A DNA stretch of 64,000 bases, from contig NZ_WTKP01000008.1 of assembly GCF_009793355.1 (NCBI RefSeq), positions 168,135 to 232,134 of the forward strand. The letters run 5' to 3'. A program made the translations under genes and the position numbers. Shown one piece after another: positions 49,364-58,499 of this stretch. The notes beneath the pieces were generated by a model. That model saw only the letters and a program-made list of their open reading frames with translations. It ran no database searches and had not been told where the DNA came from. Source of the stretch: Vreelandella zhuhanensis (GTDB taxonomy: Bacteria; Pseudomonadota; Gammaproteobacteria; Pseudomonadales; Halomonadaceae). Position 1 is the stretch's first letter. The number at the start of each line of letters is the position of its first letter.

Positions 49364-50479
49364 GTGAGAGATTTCCTGATTATTGGTGGCGGCATTATCG
49401 GAATGCTGACCACATTACAGCTGGCCGATGCCGGCCACTCTGTCACTCTGGTGGAACGAGGTGCCTGTGGCCAGGAGGCCTCCTGGGCCGGGGGAGGTAT
49501 CGTCTCACCGCTGTATCCGTGGCGTTATTCCGGGCCGATTTCTCGTCTGTCACGTTGGTCGGAAGGGGCCTATCCTTCGCTTTCCCTGCGGCTTCTGGAA
49601 GAAACCGGAATCGACCCCGAATACCGTCAGAAGGGACTTTTGTACCTGAGCGTAAAGGATGAGCAGGAAGCACTGTCCTGGGCTCGCGAGATGGGCAAGC
49701 CACTGGAACGGGTGAATGGCGACTTCCTGTATGCCAAGGAGCCCCATGTCGCCCCGGGAATTGAGCAAGCACTTTGGATGCCGACCCTGGGTAGCGTACG
49801 TAACCCCCGCTTGGTACAGGCCTTGCGCGCGCGCCTGGCCGTCATGCAGCAGGTCAGCCTGCATGAGCAGTGCGCGGTACAGGGGTTTCAGCGACAGGGC
49901 ACCCGCATTACCGGGGTGGTAACGCCTCAAGGCGTGATTCAGGGCGGCCAAGTGGTGGTCTGTGGCGGGGCTTGGGCGGCTTCTTTATTGGCAGAGCTTG
50001 AGGTGACAGTGCCGGTGCGCCCGGTGAAAGGGCAGATGATTGCCTATCAGACACCGCCGGGTTTGGTGAATCGCGTGATACTCAAGGATGGACGTTACGT
50101 GATTCCGCGGGCCGACGGCTTGCTGCTTGCCGGCTCGACCCTGGAAGAAACCGGCTTTGATAAAAGCACCGATGACGCTGCTCTGATGGCGTTACGCCAA
50201 AGTGCTGAAGCTATCGTGCCCGAACTTGCCCAATGCAAGGTGGCGCATCAATGGGCAGGCTTGCGGCCGGGCTCACCCGACAACCTGCCGTTCATTGGTG
50301 CTGTGCCGGGGTGGGAAAACCTGCATGTCAATGCCGGGCATTATCGCAATGGCCTGGTATTGGCGCCTGCGGCCACCCATTTGCTGGTGGATCAGTTGCT
50401 CGGGCGTGAGCCGCTTGTCGACCCGGCGCCGTATCAGCTTACGCCTGTACGCTTGGCCGACAAGCCGGAAAGCGCTTAA
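49364..50479 (+). CDS. thiO: Glycine oxidase ThiO
   Basis: FAD-dependent amine oxidase of the DAO family that converts glycine to iminoacetate for the thiazole part of thiamine. The dinucleotide site is FLIIGGGIIGMLTTLQLADA at the N-terminus. EASWAGGGIVSPLYPWRY near residue 40 and GHYRNGLVLAPAATHLL near residue 325 are characteristic. The 371-residue length is normal. It starts with GTG at 49364 after a weak GCGGATAA. In P. aeruginosa pilRS genes flank thiO; none are seen here. Confidence 0.92.
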   Translation: MRDFLIIGGGIIGMLTTLQLADAGHSVTLVERGACGQEASWAGGGIVSPLYPWRYSGPISRLSRWSEGAYPSLSLRLLEETGIDPEYRQKGLLYLSVKDEQEALSWAREMGKPLERVNGDFLYAKEPHVAPGIEQALWMPTLGSVRNPRLVQALRARLAVMQQVSLHEQCAVQGFQRQGTRITGVVTPQGVIQGGQVVVCGGAWAASLLAELEVTVPVRPVKGQMIAYQTPPGLVNRVILKDGRYVIPRADGLLLAGSTLEETGFDKSTDDAALMALRQSAEAIVPELAQCKVAHQWAGLRPGSPDNLPFIGAVPGWENLHVNAGHYRNGLVLAPAATHLLVDQLLGREPLVDPAPYQLTPVRLADKPESA

Positions 50480-50481
50480 CC

Positions 50482-50757
50482 TCAATTCTGGTTGTCTTCG
50501 TTCTGGGTCTGTTCCTGAAGGTAGCGGTCACGATGAGCGCTGGAGCAGAACCACTGGCCCTGTTCGCGAAGGGCTTCATCTTCGGGAACATGCACCTCGC
50601 ACCAACGACAGCGCACCATCTGGCCGCCTTCGTGGCGGTCTTCCTTTTCCAGCAAGGCCTCCCGATCGAGTTTCCATTGGCGATACATGCCGTATAACTT
50701 CAAACCGGCAAAGAACAGCACAGCAAAAATAATCAAACGAATGATCAATAGGTTCAT
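50482..50757 (-). CDS. PP0621-family small membrane-anchored zinc-ribbon-like protein
   Basis: A 91-residue protein matching the PP0621 family. One N-terminal membrane helix (LLIIRLIIFAVLFFAGLKLY) is followed by a charged linker and a CRWCEVHVPEDEAL...WFCSSAH segment with three Cys and a His, suggestive of metal binding. Function is unknown. It is convergent with thiO (two bases apart) and divergent from nadE. Members are typically found near pilS/bamD loci in Pseudomonas. Confidence 0.82.
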   Translation of the reverse strand: MNLLIIRLIIFAVLFFAGLKLYGMYRQWKLDREALLEKEDRHEGGQMVRCRWCEVHVPEDEALREQGQWFCSSAHRDRYLQEQTQNEDNQN

Positions 50758-50868
50758 CCTTTTATAACTCCCAGGTTGGGAATAAATTGCTCACTCAGGC
50801 CTTTGCCAGGCGGCGGCCCTTGCGTGACAATGCATGATGACCTGGATTCTCAAGAGATTTCTACGCCC

Positions 50869-52500
50869 ATGCAAGATTTAACGCTGGTAATGGCGCAACT
50901 CGATCCCCTGGTAGGGGATATTCCCGGTAATGCGGACCGGGCCATCGAGGCGGTACGCGAAGCCCGGATTGAGCACGGCGCTGATATTGTGGTATTTCCC
51001 GAACTGTTTCTTTCGGGCTATCCCCCGGAGGATCTGTTGCTGAGGCCTTCGATGGAGGCGCGCTTGCGCCATGCCCGTGCGCATATGGCGGAAAAGATGG
51101 CGCGTGACGTACTGGTAATCATCGGTTACCCCGGAGTGCGTGAAGGCAAGCGCTATAATCTGGCGGGACTGCTGCATGATGGCCAATGGCAAGCCGAATA
51201 CGCCAAGCAGGCACTGCCCAATTATGAGGTGTTCGATGAGCAGCGTTATTTCCTGCCGGGAACGACGCCGCTGGTATTCGAGCATAAGGGGGCATCGCTG
51301 GGCATTCTGATCTGTGAAGATCTATGGGATGGCGGGCCAGTGCAAGCGGCGTGCGATGCCGGAGCCGATATCCTGGTTAGTTTGAATGCCTCGCCTTTTC
51401 ATCATGATAAACCCACCGAACGGCGGCGCTTGCTGGAACAGCATGCTCAGGACGTTCAGCGGCCCATTGTCTACGTCAATACGATAGGCGGCCAGGACGA
51501 GCTGGTCTTCGACGGCGGTTCCAGCTGTATGGACGGCGTTGGCCAGCTGCAAGTGTTGGCGCCTTGCTGGCAGGCGGGGTTGATGCCAGTCCAGTTCGTG
51601 CAGAACGAGGATGGCTGGGTGCCGCAGTCGGGTGAGATCGAGCCCGAGGTGGACGCTGAAGAAACGCTTTACTGCGCATTGGTCACCGGCGTACGCGATT
51701 ACGTCAATAAAAGTGGTTTCAAGGGCGTGGTGCTGGGACTTTCCGGGGGCATCGATTCGGCGCTTTCTCTGGCGATTGCGGTGGATGCCCTGGGGCCACA
51801 GCGGGTGCAGGCGGTGATGATGCCCTATCACTATACGGCTGACATCTCGAAAGCCGATGCCGCGCAACAGGCTGAGTTGCTGGGGGTACATTACGAGATC
51901 ATGCCGATCGAGCCGATGGTCGATGCCTTCATGGCGACGCTGGCGGAAAGCTTCGCCGGTACCGAGCGCGATACCACCGAGGAGAATCTTCAGTCACGGT
52001 GCCGTGGGGTGGTGTTGATGGCGATTTCCAACAAGAAAGGCCTGATGGTACTGACTACCGGCAATAAGAGCGAAATGGCAGTCGGCTACGCGACACTCTA
52101 TGGTGACATGGTGGGGGGCTACAACGCCCTCAAGGATGTCTACAAGAGTTGGGTGTATCGTTTGGCTCGCTGGCGTAATACCCAGTCTTTGGCGATTCCT
52201 GAGCGCGTCATCGAACGCCCACCGAGTGCCGAGCTGGCGCCGGACCAACAGGATAGCGATTCACTGCCGGGTTACGACGTGCTCGATGCGATACTGATGC
52301 GATATATCGAAGGCGACATGAGCGCCGAGGCGATTATCGATGCGGGCTATAAAGAAGAAGATGTCTATCAGGTCGTCAAACTGGTGGATCGTAGCGAGTA
52401 TAAGCGTCGCCAGGCCCCGGTCGGAGTGAGGGTAACCCCGCGTGGCTTCGGCCGTGACCGGCGTTATCCCATCGTCAATGGGTGGCAGCCGGGCGAATAG
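50869..52500 (+). CDS. nadE: Glutamine-dependent NAD+ synthetase NadE
   Basis: Makes NAD+ from deamido-NAD+ using glutamine-derived ammonia. The N-terminal nitrilase-like glutaminase (1-250) has the catalytic Glu in VVFPELFLSGYPPEDLL, the Lys segment AKQALPNYEVFDEQRYF and the Cys in GILICEDLWDGGPVQ. The synthetase domain (about 270-543) has the PP-loop VLGLSGGIDSALSLAIAVDA. The ~543-residue length is the two-domain form. I use the ATG at 50869; upstream in-frame ATGs at 50830 and 50776 are less conserved-looking. It converges on bamD. Confidence 0.94.
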   Translation: MQDLTLVMAQLDPLVGDIPGNADRAIEAVREARIEHGADIVVFPELFLSGYPPEDLLLRPSMEARLRHARAHMAEKMARDVLVIIGYPGVREGKRYNLAGLLHDGQWQAEYAKQALPNYEVFDEQRYFLPGTTPLVFEHKGASLGILICEDLWDGGPVQAACDAGADILVSLNASPFHHDKPTERRRLLEQHAQDVQRPIVYVNTIGGQDELVFDGGSSCMDGVGQLQVLAPCWQAGLMPVQFVQNEDGWVPQSGEIEPEVDAEETLYCALVTGVRDYVNKSGFKGVVLGLSGGIDSALSLAIAVDALGPQRVQAVMMPYHYTADISKADAAQQAELLGVHYEIMPIEPMVDAFMATLAESFAGTERDTTEENLQSRCRGVVLMAISNKKGLMVLTTGNKSEMAVGYATLYGDMVGGYNALKDVYKSWVYRLARWRNTQSLAIPERVIERPPSAELAPDQQDSDSLPGYDVLDAILMRYIEGDMSAEAIIDAGYKEEDVYQVVKLVDRSEYKRRQAPVGVRVTPRGFGRDRRYPIVNGWQPGE

Positions 52501-52537
52501 CAACCGCTTCGGCAAATGCCTTCTGGGCCGCAAAAAA

Positions 52538-52592
52538 AAACCACGCTTCGGCGTGGTTTGAGAAAAACTGCCCTGCACAAGGCAGTTTAAAA
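52538..52592. terminator. Two hairpin terminators between convergent nadE and bamD
   Basis: CCACGC TTCG GCGTGG (52541-52556) has a long T-run on the minus strand, and AAACTGCC...GGCAGTTT (about 52565-52588) is flanked by A/T runs on both sides. They can end bamD transcription and, less strongly, nadE transcription. Confidence 0.82.
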
Positions 52593-52607
52593 AATGCTTG
52601 GACAAGC

Positions 52608-53432
52608 TTAATTCAAGGGGGTGCGCATGCTGAGATACTTCGGCTGGAAGCGCCGGCCATCGAGTTGGTCATGGTCAGGAGCGTTTTCGATCAGAACCGC
52701 TAAGGTCTCTTTAGCGCGGTCGCGCATTTCCAGACCCAGATAGCCTTCCACCATGGTCGCCAGGGCATCACGGGTGGCATTGGATTCGGGGTAGTTTTCC
52801 ACCACCCAGCGCCCGCGTTCCACCGCGGCCAGGTAAGCCCCCTTGCGCAGGTAGTAATCGGCCACATGCAGTTCATGGCGGGCCAGGATATCGCGCAGAT
52901 AGACAATACGCTGTCGGGCATCGGCCACGTATTCGCTTTGCGGATAACGCTGAATCAGCTCGCGAAAATCCTGGTAGGCATCCCGGGATGCGCCGAGGTC
53001 ACGTTTGGAAATGTCGATCAAGCGTAGGCGCTCAAGGCTGAAGCGCCCTGCCTGCCAAGCCGCCAGGCCACGCAGGTAATAGGCATAATCCACCTGGGAA
53101 TGGTCCGGGTGCAGACGAATGAAGCGGCTGGCGGCTGCTCGGGCGGCTTCCCATTCTCCATTTTCATAATAGGCGTAGATCAGCTCCAACTGGGCCTGTT
53201 CGGCATGCACACCGAAGGGATAGCGTGTATCCAGCGCCTCAAGCTTTTCAGTCGCAGTAGCAAAGCGTCCGCTATCCAGCGCTGAGCGAGCTTGTTCGTA
53301 GAGCTCACGTTCGGCAACGTTGGCATATTCATCGTCGTCGGCATTGTTGGTATCGTTGCTGGCGCACCCGGCCAGCAAGGCAATAGCCAGCGTCAGGGCG
53401 GCAACACGGGTGGCAGCGGAAGAAACGCGCAT
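52608..53432 (-). CDS. bamD: Outer membrane assembly lipoprotein BamD
   Basis: Essential lipoprotein of the BAM complex that folds outer-membrane beta-barrels. The lipoprotein signal ends in LALAGC-like AIALLAGCAS (Cys about residue 22). Five TPR-type helix pairs follow, including YEQARSALDSGRFATATEKL, QAQLELIYAYYENGEWEAAR and DYAYYLRGLAAWQAGRF. The 274-residue product is slightly longer than E. coli BamD (245). AGGACTACC before the ATG at 53432 supports this start over ATG at 53444. Divergent from rluD, as in E. coli and Pseudomonas. Confidence 0.94.
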   Translation of the reverse strand: MRVSSAATRVAALTLAIALLAGCASNDTNNADDDEYANVAERELYEQARSALDSGRFATATEKLEALDTRYPFGVHAEQAQLELIYAYYENGEWEAARAAASRFIRLHPDHSQVDYAYYLRGLAAWQAGRFSLERLRLIDISKRDLGASRDAYQDFRELIQRYPQSEYVADARQRIVYLRDILARHELHVADYYLRKGAYLAAVERGRWVVENYPESNATRDALATMVEGYLGLEMRDRAKETLAVLIENAPDHDQLDGRRFQPKYLSMRTPLN

Positions 53433-53585
53433 GGTAGTCCTCATGTCAAACCAGCCGTCATCGGCAAAAAGCCAAAGCGGCCGTGATAGAATCAGTGGCA
53501 ATTCGCCCACTATAAATCACCTCGACATAAAACGCAGGCCTTCCGGTCTTCGTGAATCATGTCGTCATCAAGGGGATCAACCCGC

Positions 53586-54545
53586 ATGCCTCGGATTCTT
53601 GAAGCCAAACACCGCGTACCCGACACACTGGCAGGGTCGCGGCTCGATCAGGTGGCGGTGGAGTTGTTCGACGGCCACTCGCGGGAACGCTTGAAAGGCT
53701 GGATCAAGACCGGCGAGCTAAGCGTCGACGGTCTGCAGGCCAAGCCCAAGGACAAACTGCACGGTGGCGAGTACCTGGCTTTGCACGCCACCTTGGAAGA
53801 CGATATGCGCTTCGAGGCGGAAGACATTCCGCTTGCCATCGTGTTCGAAGATGAACATGTCATCGTCATCGACAAGCCCGCGGGGTTGGTGGTGCACCCC
53901 GCCGCAGGTAATGCCAGCGGGACACTGCTCAATGCGCTGTTGCACCATTGTCCGACGCTGGCACAGATTCCGCGGGCGGGCATCGTGCATCGTCTGGACA
54001 AGGATACGACCGGGCTGATGGTAGTGGCCAAGACACTCACGGCACAGACGGCGCTGGTCGAACAGCTCCAGGCACGCACCATGTCACGCCATTACGATGC
54101 CGTGATCATCGGTACACCGGTGGCGGGTGGCAAGGTGGACGCACCGATTGGCCGGCATCCCAAGGATCGCAAGCGCCAGGCGGTCAATGCCTCGGGAAAG
54201 CCTGCGGTGACCCATTACCGGGTAGTGGAGCGTTTTCGTGCCCACACTCATGTGCGTTGCAAGCTGGAGACCGGGCGCACTCACCAAATTCGTGTGCATA
54301 TGGCGCATCAGCGCTATCCTCTGATTGGTGACCCTGTCTACGGCGGCCGGGCAAAGCTGCCACCGGGCGCTGCATTGCCGCTCAAGGAGATTCTGCGTGA
54401 ATTCCCGCGTCAGGCATTGCATGCTCGCAAGCTCGCTTTTGTGCATCCTGAAAGTGGTAATGACGTCAGCTTTCTTGCGCCATTGCCAGACGATCTGTTG
54501 ATGCTGCTGGACTACTTGCGTGAAGACAGCGAGACGATGCGATGA
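53586..54545 (+). CDS. rluD: 23S rRNA pseudouridine synthase RluD
   Basis: Makes pseudouridines in helix 69 of 23S rRNA. The N-terminal S4-like domain (about 15-75) includes SRERLKGWIKTGELSVDG. The catalytic motif is GIVHRLDKDTTGLMVVAKT with the active Asp. ETGRTHQIRVHMAHQRYPLI is also typical. The ATG at 53586 (319 residues) has AAGGGG upstream; one at 53559 would add nine residues. It overlaps pgeF by four bases. Confidence 0.93.
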   Translation: MPRILEAKHRVPDTLAGSRLDQVAVELFDGHSRERLKGWIKTGELSVDGLQAKPKDKLHGGEYLALHATLEDDMRFEAEDIPLAIVFEDEHVIVIDKPAGLVVHPAAGNASGTLLNALLHHCPTLAQIPRAGIVHRLDKDTTGLMVVAKTLTAQTALVEQLQARTMSRHYDAVIIGTPVAGGKVDAPIGRHPKDRKRQAVNASGKPAVTHYRVVERFRAHTHVRCKLETGRTHQIRVHMAHQRYPLIGDPVYGGRAKLPPGAALPLKEILREFPRQALHARKLAFVHPESGNDVSFLAPLPDDLLMLLDYLREDSETMR

Positions 54546-55297
54546 GTGATGCCATAGAACTGCACCCGACACTGATTAAGCCCGACTGGCCGGCACCGGC
54601 CAATGTGCGTGCTTTTGTCACTACCCGCGAGACCGGCCCCAGCCAAGGTGACTTCGCTGCTTTCAATCCGGCCCAGCATGTCGGCGACAACCCGGCGCAT
54701 GTGGCGCTTTGCCGCCGTTTGCTGCACAAGGTGATCGGTGATGAGCGGCCTTTACTCTGGCTCAACCAGACCCATGGGGCGCGCATTCAGCAGCGTTACG
54801 AGGTGGATTGTCCCGAAGCCGATGCGGCGGTCGCCACAACGCAGGACTACGCTTGCGTGGTGTTGACCGCAGATTGTCTGCCGGTATTTTTCTGTGACCG
54901 AAACGGTACCCGCGTGGCCGTGGCGCATGCCGGCTGGCGGGGGCTTGCCGGCGGTGTGCTGGAAGCCACGGTGGCGGCACTGGGCGTTGCGGCAGAGGAT
55001 GTCCTGGTGTGGCTGGGCCCGGCGATCTCCAATGCCCAGTTCGAAGTCGGGCCGGAAGTGCATAATGCCTTTGTTGCGGTGCATCCTGACGCGGAGGAGG
55101 CATTTGACCATAGCCCTTATCGCTTGGGTCATCACATGGCGGATCTTTATCGCCTGGCGCGCCTGCGCCTGGAAGCGCTGGGCGTCACCCAGATCAGTGG
55201 CGGGCACTTCTGTACGGCCTGCGAGCCACGCTTTTACTCCTATCGTTGCGATGAAGGGATCACCGGGCGGATGGCCAGTGTGATCTGGCTGGGTTGA
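54542..55297 (+). CDS. pgeF: Laccase-domain protein PgeF (YfiH), peptidoglycan editing factor
   Basis: A 251-residue protein of the YfiH/DUF152 family, once called polyphenol oxidase. In E. coli it removes wrongly incorporated amino acids from peptidoglycan precursors. Zinc-site segments are visible: LNQTHGARI, TADCLPVFFCDRNGTRVAVA and HAGWRGLAGGVLEAT, then VWLGPAISNAQFEVG and the C-terminal CTACEPRFYSYR. It overlaps rluD by four bases, a conserved pair. Confidence 0.92.
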   Translation: MSDAIELHPTLIKPDWPAPANVRAFVTTRETGPSQGDFAAFNPAQHVGDNPAHVALCRRLLHKVIGDERPLLWLNQTHGARIQQRYEVDCPEADAAVATTQDYACVVLTADCLPVFFCDRNGTRVAVAHAGWRGLAGGVLEATVAALGVAAEDVLVWLGPAISNAQFEVGPEVHNAFVAVHPDAEEAFDHSPYRLGHHMADLYRLARLRLEALGVTQISGGHFCTACEPRFYSYRCDEGITGRMASVIWLG

Positions 55298-55343
55298 CAT
55301 CCCTAGATGCATGGAATAACTGCTTCAATATCGCTTTCTTCCC

Positions 55344-55372
55344 CTTGAAACCCCTTTAAGCTGACGCCACTT
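55344..55372 (+). promoter_or_regulatory. Heat-shock (sigma-32-type) promoter of clpB
   Basis: CTTGAAA at 55344-55350, 14 bases, then CGCCACTT at 55365-55372, close to the sigma-32 consensus CTTGAAA / CCCCATNT. It lies about 110 bases before the clpB ATG. Confidence 0.72.
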
Positions 55373-55483
55373 AAGTTGTCAAGTCTTGAGTCAGTTAATG
55401 ACGGTTTTTCAAGAGTGTTTTTTTAGCCTATGTTTCGGGTCAAGCGGTGCGTCCGAACGCATCGCCATCCAGGGAGGAAGTAG

Positions 55484-58066
55484 ATGCGATTCGACAAGTT
55501 CACTGCCAAATTACAAAACGCCATTGCTGAGGCGCAGTCTTTGGCCGTCGGCCACGGACATAATCAGCTTGAGCCCGGCCACTTGCTGTTGGCCCTGCTG
55601 GATGAGCGAGATACCGGGATCAAGGCGCTGATTCAAAAAGCCGGTGGCAACGCTAGCCAGCTGCGCGATGGGTTGGTGGCGCATCTCGATGATCTGCCCA
55701 AGGTCAGCGAATTCACCGGCGATGTTCAGCCCTCGCGCGATCTGCTCAAGCTGTTCAATCTCACCGATCGAGAAGCCCAGAAACGTGGCGATCAATTTAT
55801 CGCCAGCGAGCTGGTGCTGTTAGCTGCACTGGAAATGAGCCATCCGGTGAGCAAGCTATTGACTCACGCCGGGGTCAATCGCAAAGGCTTGGAAGCCGCT
55901 GTCGATAGCCTGCGTGGAGGAGAAACAGTCGATGACCCCAATGCCGAAGAGCAGCGCGAGGCGCTCAACAAGTACACACTGGATCTCAATCAGCGTGCCC
56001 TGGATGGCAAGCTTGATCCGGTAATCGGCCGCGATGATGAAATTCGTCGCACCATTCAAGTGCTTCAGCGGCGCACCAAGAACAACCCGGTGTTGATCGG
56101 GGAGCCGGGGGTGGGTAAAACCGCCATTGTCGAAGGGCTCGCCCAGCGTATCGTCAATGGTGAGGTACCGGAAGGCTTGAAAAACAAGCGCGTGCTGTCG
56201 CTGGACATGGGGTCGTTGCTGGCGGGCGCCAAGTTCCGCGGTGAATTCGAGGAGCGCTTGAAAGCGGTGCTCAAGGAGCTTTCCCAGGAAGAAGGGCGCG
56301 TGATCCTGTTTATCGATGAGCTGCACACCATGGTCGGGGCTGGCAAGGCTGAAGGGGCCATGGATGCGGGCAATATGCTCAAGCCCGCCTTGGCTCGCGG
56401 TGAACTTCACTGCGTGGGTGCCACCACTCTTGATGAATATCGCAAGTACATCGAAAAAGACGCTGCCTTGGAACGGCGTTTCCAGAAGGTATTGGTGGAT
56501 GAACCTACCGAAGAAGATACCGTGGCGATCCTGCGTGGCTTGAAAGAACGTTATGAAGTCCATCATGGCGTAGACATTACCGACTCGGCGATTATTGCCG
56601 CGGCCAAGCTTTCCACGCGCTATATCACCGACCGCCAGTTGCCCGATAAGGCTATCGATTTGATCGATGAGGCGGCATCGCGTATCCGTATGGAGTTGGA
56701 TTCCAAGCCTGAGGAAATGGATCGCCTTGATCGCCGCTTGATTCAGCTGAAGATGGAGCGTGAGGCGCTGAAAAAAGAGACCGATGAGGCGACGAAAAAG
56801 CGCTTGGAGGGTCTGGAAAACCAGATACATGACCTGGAACGCGAATACGCCGACCTCGATGAAATCTGGAAGGCGGAGAAAGCCAGTATCCAAGGGGCGG
56901 CTCAGTACAAGGCCGAGCTTGAACAGGCGCGTACTGACCTGGAGCAGGCCCGCCGCCAGAGCGATCTGGGGCGTATGTCGGAGCTTCAGTACGGCAAGAT
57001 TCCAGAGCTTGAAAAGAAAATAGCCGAAAGCAACGATACCGCGGCGGATACCGCTAGCCATCAGCTGCTGCGTTCCAACGTCACCGAGGAAGAAATTGCC
57101 GAAGTGGTCTCGCGCTGGACCGGGATCCCCGTGACCAAGATGCTCGAAGGTGAGCGCGACAAGTTGCTGCGCATGGAAGAGGCGCTGCATCAGCGGGTTA
57201 TCGGCCAGGAAGAGGCGGTGGAAGCGGTATCCAATGCGGTACGTCGTTCGCGTGCTGGTCTTTCTGACCCCAATCGCCCCAACGGTTCGTTCCTGTTCCT
57301 GGGCCCCACCGGCGTGGGCAAGACCGAGCTTTGCAAGTCGCTGGCCAACTTTTTGTTCGACACCGAAGAAGCCATGGTGCGTATCGACATGTCCGAGTTC
57401 ATGGAGAAGCACTCCGTGGCACGGCTGATCGGCGCGCCTCCCGGCTATGTCGGTTACGAGGAGGGTGGTTACCTCACCGAAGCCGTGCGGCGTAAGCCGT
57501 ATTCGGTGTTGCTGCTCGATGAGGTCGAAAAGGCCCATCCGGATGTGTTCAACATCTTGCTGCAGGTGCTCGAAGACGGTCGCCTGACCGATGGCCAGGG
57601 GCGCACGGTAGACTTTCGCAACACCGTGATCGTGATGACCTCCAACATGGGCTCGGACATCATCCAACGCATGGGTGGCGAAGAGACCGACTATCAGCAG
57701 ATGAAGGACATGGTCATGGCGGTGGTGGGCGATCACTTCCGCCCCGAACTTATCAACCGCATCGATGAGGTCGTGGTCTTTCATGCCCTGGGTCAGGAGC
57801 AGATTCAGGCCATTGCCGGTATTCAGCTTGAGCGCTTGAAGGCACGTCTGGCCGAACATGACCTCAAGCTCGAAGTCAGTGACGATGCAATGGCGCAACT
57901 CGCGGTAATAGGCTTTGACCCGGTATTCGGGGCGCGGCCGCTCAAGCGGGCGATTCAGAGCCGTATTGAAAACCCGCTGGCGCAAGATCTGTTGGCAGGC
58001 AAGTTTGCCCCGGGCGAGACCATTCGTATTTCCGCTGAAGAAGGTAAACTCATTTTCGGCAGCTGA
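55484..58066 (+). CDS. clpB: ATP-dependent disaggregase ClpB
   Basis: AAA+ chaperone that rescues aggregated proteins with DnaK/DnaJ. The N-terminal Clp repeats cover about 1-150. The first AAA domain has Walker [14 protein letters not shown] (about 205-217) and [17 protein letters not shown]. The middle coiled-coil domain (about 405-525) is present, which identifies ClpB rather than ClpA/C. The second AAA domain has [13 protein letters not shown] (about 606-618). The 860-residue length is standard. CAGGGAGGAAG precedes the ATG, and a sigma-32-like promoter lies upstream. Confidence 0.98.
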   Translation: MRFDKFTAKLQNAIAEAQSLAVGHGHNQLEPGHLLLALLDERDTGIKALIQKAGGNASQLRDGLVAHLDDLPKVSEFTGDVQPSRDLLKLFNLTDREAQKRGDQFIASELVLLAALEMSHPVSKLLTHAGVNRKGLEAAVDSLRGGETVDDPNAEEQREALNKYTLDLNQRALDGKLDPVIGRDDEIRRTIQVLQRRTKNNPVLIGEPGVGKTAIVEGLAQRIVNGEVPEGLKNKRVLSLDMGSLLAGAKFRGEFEERLKAVLKELSQEEGRVILFIDELHTMVGAGKAEGAMDAGNMLKPALARGELHCVGATTLDEYRKYIEKDAALERRFQKVLVDEPTEEDTVAILRGLKERYEVHHGVDITDSAIIAAAKLSTRYITDRQLPDKAIDLIDEAASRIRMELDSKPEEMDRLDRRLIQLKMEREALKKETDEATKKRLEGLENQIHDLEREYADLDEIWKAEKASIQGAAQYKAELEQARTDLEQARRQSDLGRMSELQYGKIPELEKKIAESNDTAADTASHQLLRSNVTEEEIAEVVSRWTGIPVTKMLEGERDKLLRMEEALHQRVIGQEEAVEAVSNAVRRSRAGLSDPNRPNGSFLFLGPTGVGKTELCKSLANFLFDTEEAMVRIDMSEFMEKHSVARLIGAPPGYVGYEEGGYLTEAVRRKPYSVLLLDEVEKAHPDVFNILLQVLEDGRLTDGQGRTVDFRNTVIVMTSNMGSDIIQRMGGEETDYQQMKDMVMAVVGDHFRPELINRIDEVVVFHALGQEQIQAIAGIQLERLKARLAEHDLKLEVSDDAMAQLAVIGFDPVFGARPLKRAIQSRIENPLAQDLLAGKFAPGETIRISAEEGKLIFGS

Positions 58067-58095
58067 CCTCTTGGCAGGTGCTTTGTTGAGTTTCT

Positions 58096-58128
58096 GCCCC
58101 GCCCGGCTTAAGCCTGGCGGGGCTTTTT
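58096..58128 (+). terminator. Terminator of clpB
   Basis: GCCCCGCC, a 12-base loop that can itself pair, GGCGGGGC and a T-run. Confidence 0.92.
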
Positions 58129-58499
58129 ATATGCCTTTCTTGCTAGACGATGGGTGAGCTTGGGCGTTTGACGGTTGACATGCTGACAGCGCTAATGGAA
58201 TCTTGACGCTTCCTGATTGCGGGCGCGGATCGAAGGGCAACCCCCAACTCCCGCGCGAAGGGTAGGCCAAGCGGCCTTTACCCGCCGAAGGACTTCCGGG
58301 TTTGGGTCAACCGCCCAACCTGGCCAACGCCCCGACGCGGCAATCCGCCGTGATGAGAGTGCAGGCCCCAACCGGGCCGAAAACTGCCAGGGTTTGGCAT
58401 CAGGTGCCGGCACGGCCGGCAGTGGCATACCGCCGCACTCGACCCCGTGTTCCTTCAGTGAATACGGATCGCACTCGAGACCTCCAGGGGAGAAACACA
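58129..58499 (+). promoter_or_regulatory. Long structured leader region of ilvI
   Basis: About 370 bases without a convincing gene before the ilvI GTG. Several stable hairpins can be drawn: GGGTAGGCC/GGCCTTTACCC at 58260-58283, GGTTTGGG/CCCAACC at 58299-58320, GGCCC/GGGCC at 58364-58378, and a perfect TGCCGGC ACG GCCGGCA at 58405-58421. The region is probably an RNA leader that regulates acetolactate synthase. No obvious leader peptide rich in Ile/Val/Leu codons and no T-run-ended terminator could be assigned. An in-frame ATG at 58356 and others exist but do not resemble IlvI. Confidence 0.55.

Noticed and set aside
55856..57985. 709-codon open frame on the minus strand
   Set aside because: Antisense to clpB; no recognisable domain.
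58302..58499. N-terminal extension of IlvI from an upstream ATG
   Set aside because: The extension has no family similarity, spans the hairpins, and a good ribosome site precedes the GTG at 58500.
58129..58499. T-box riboswitch before ilvI
   Set aside because: No T-box consensus or specifier/terminator arrangement is visible, and T-boxes are rare in gammaproteobacteria.
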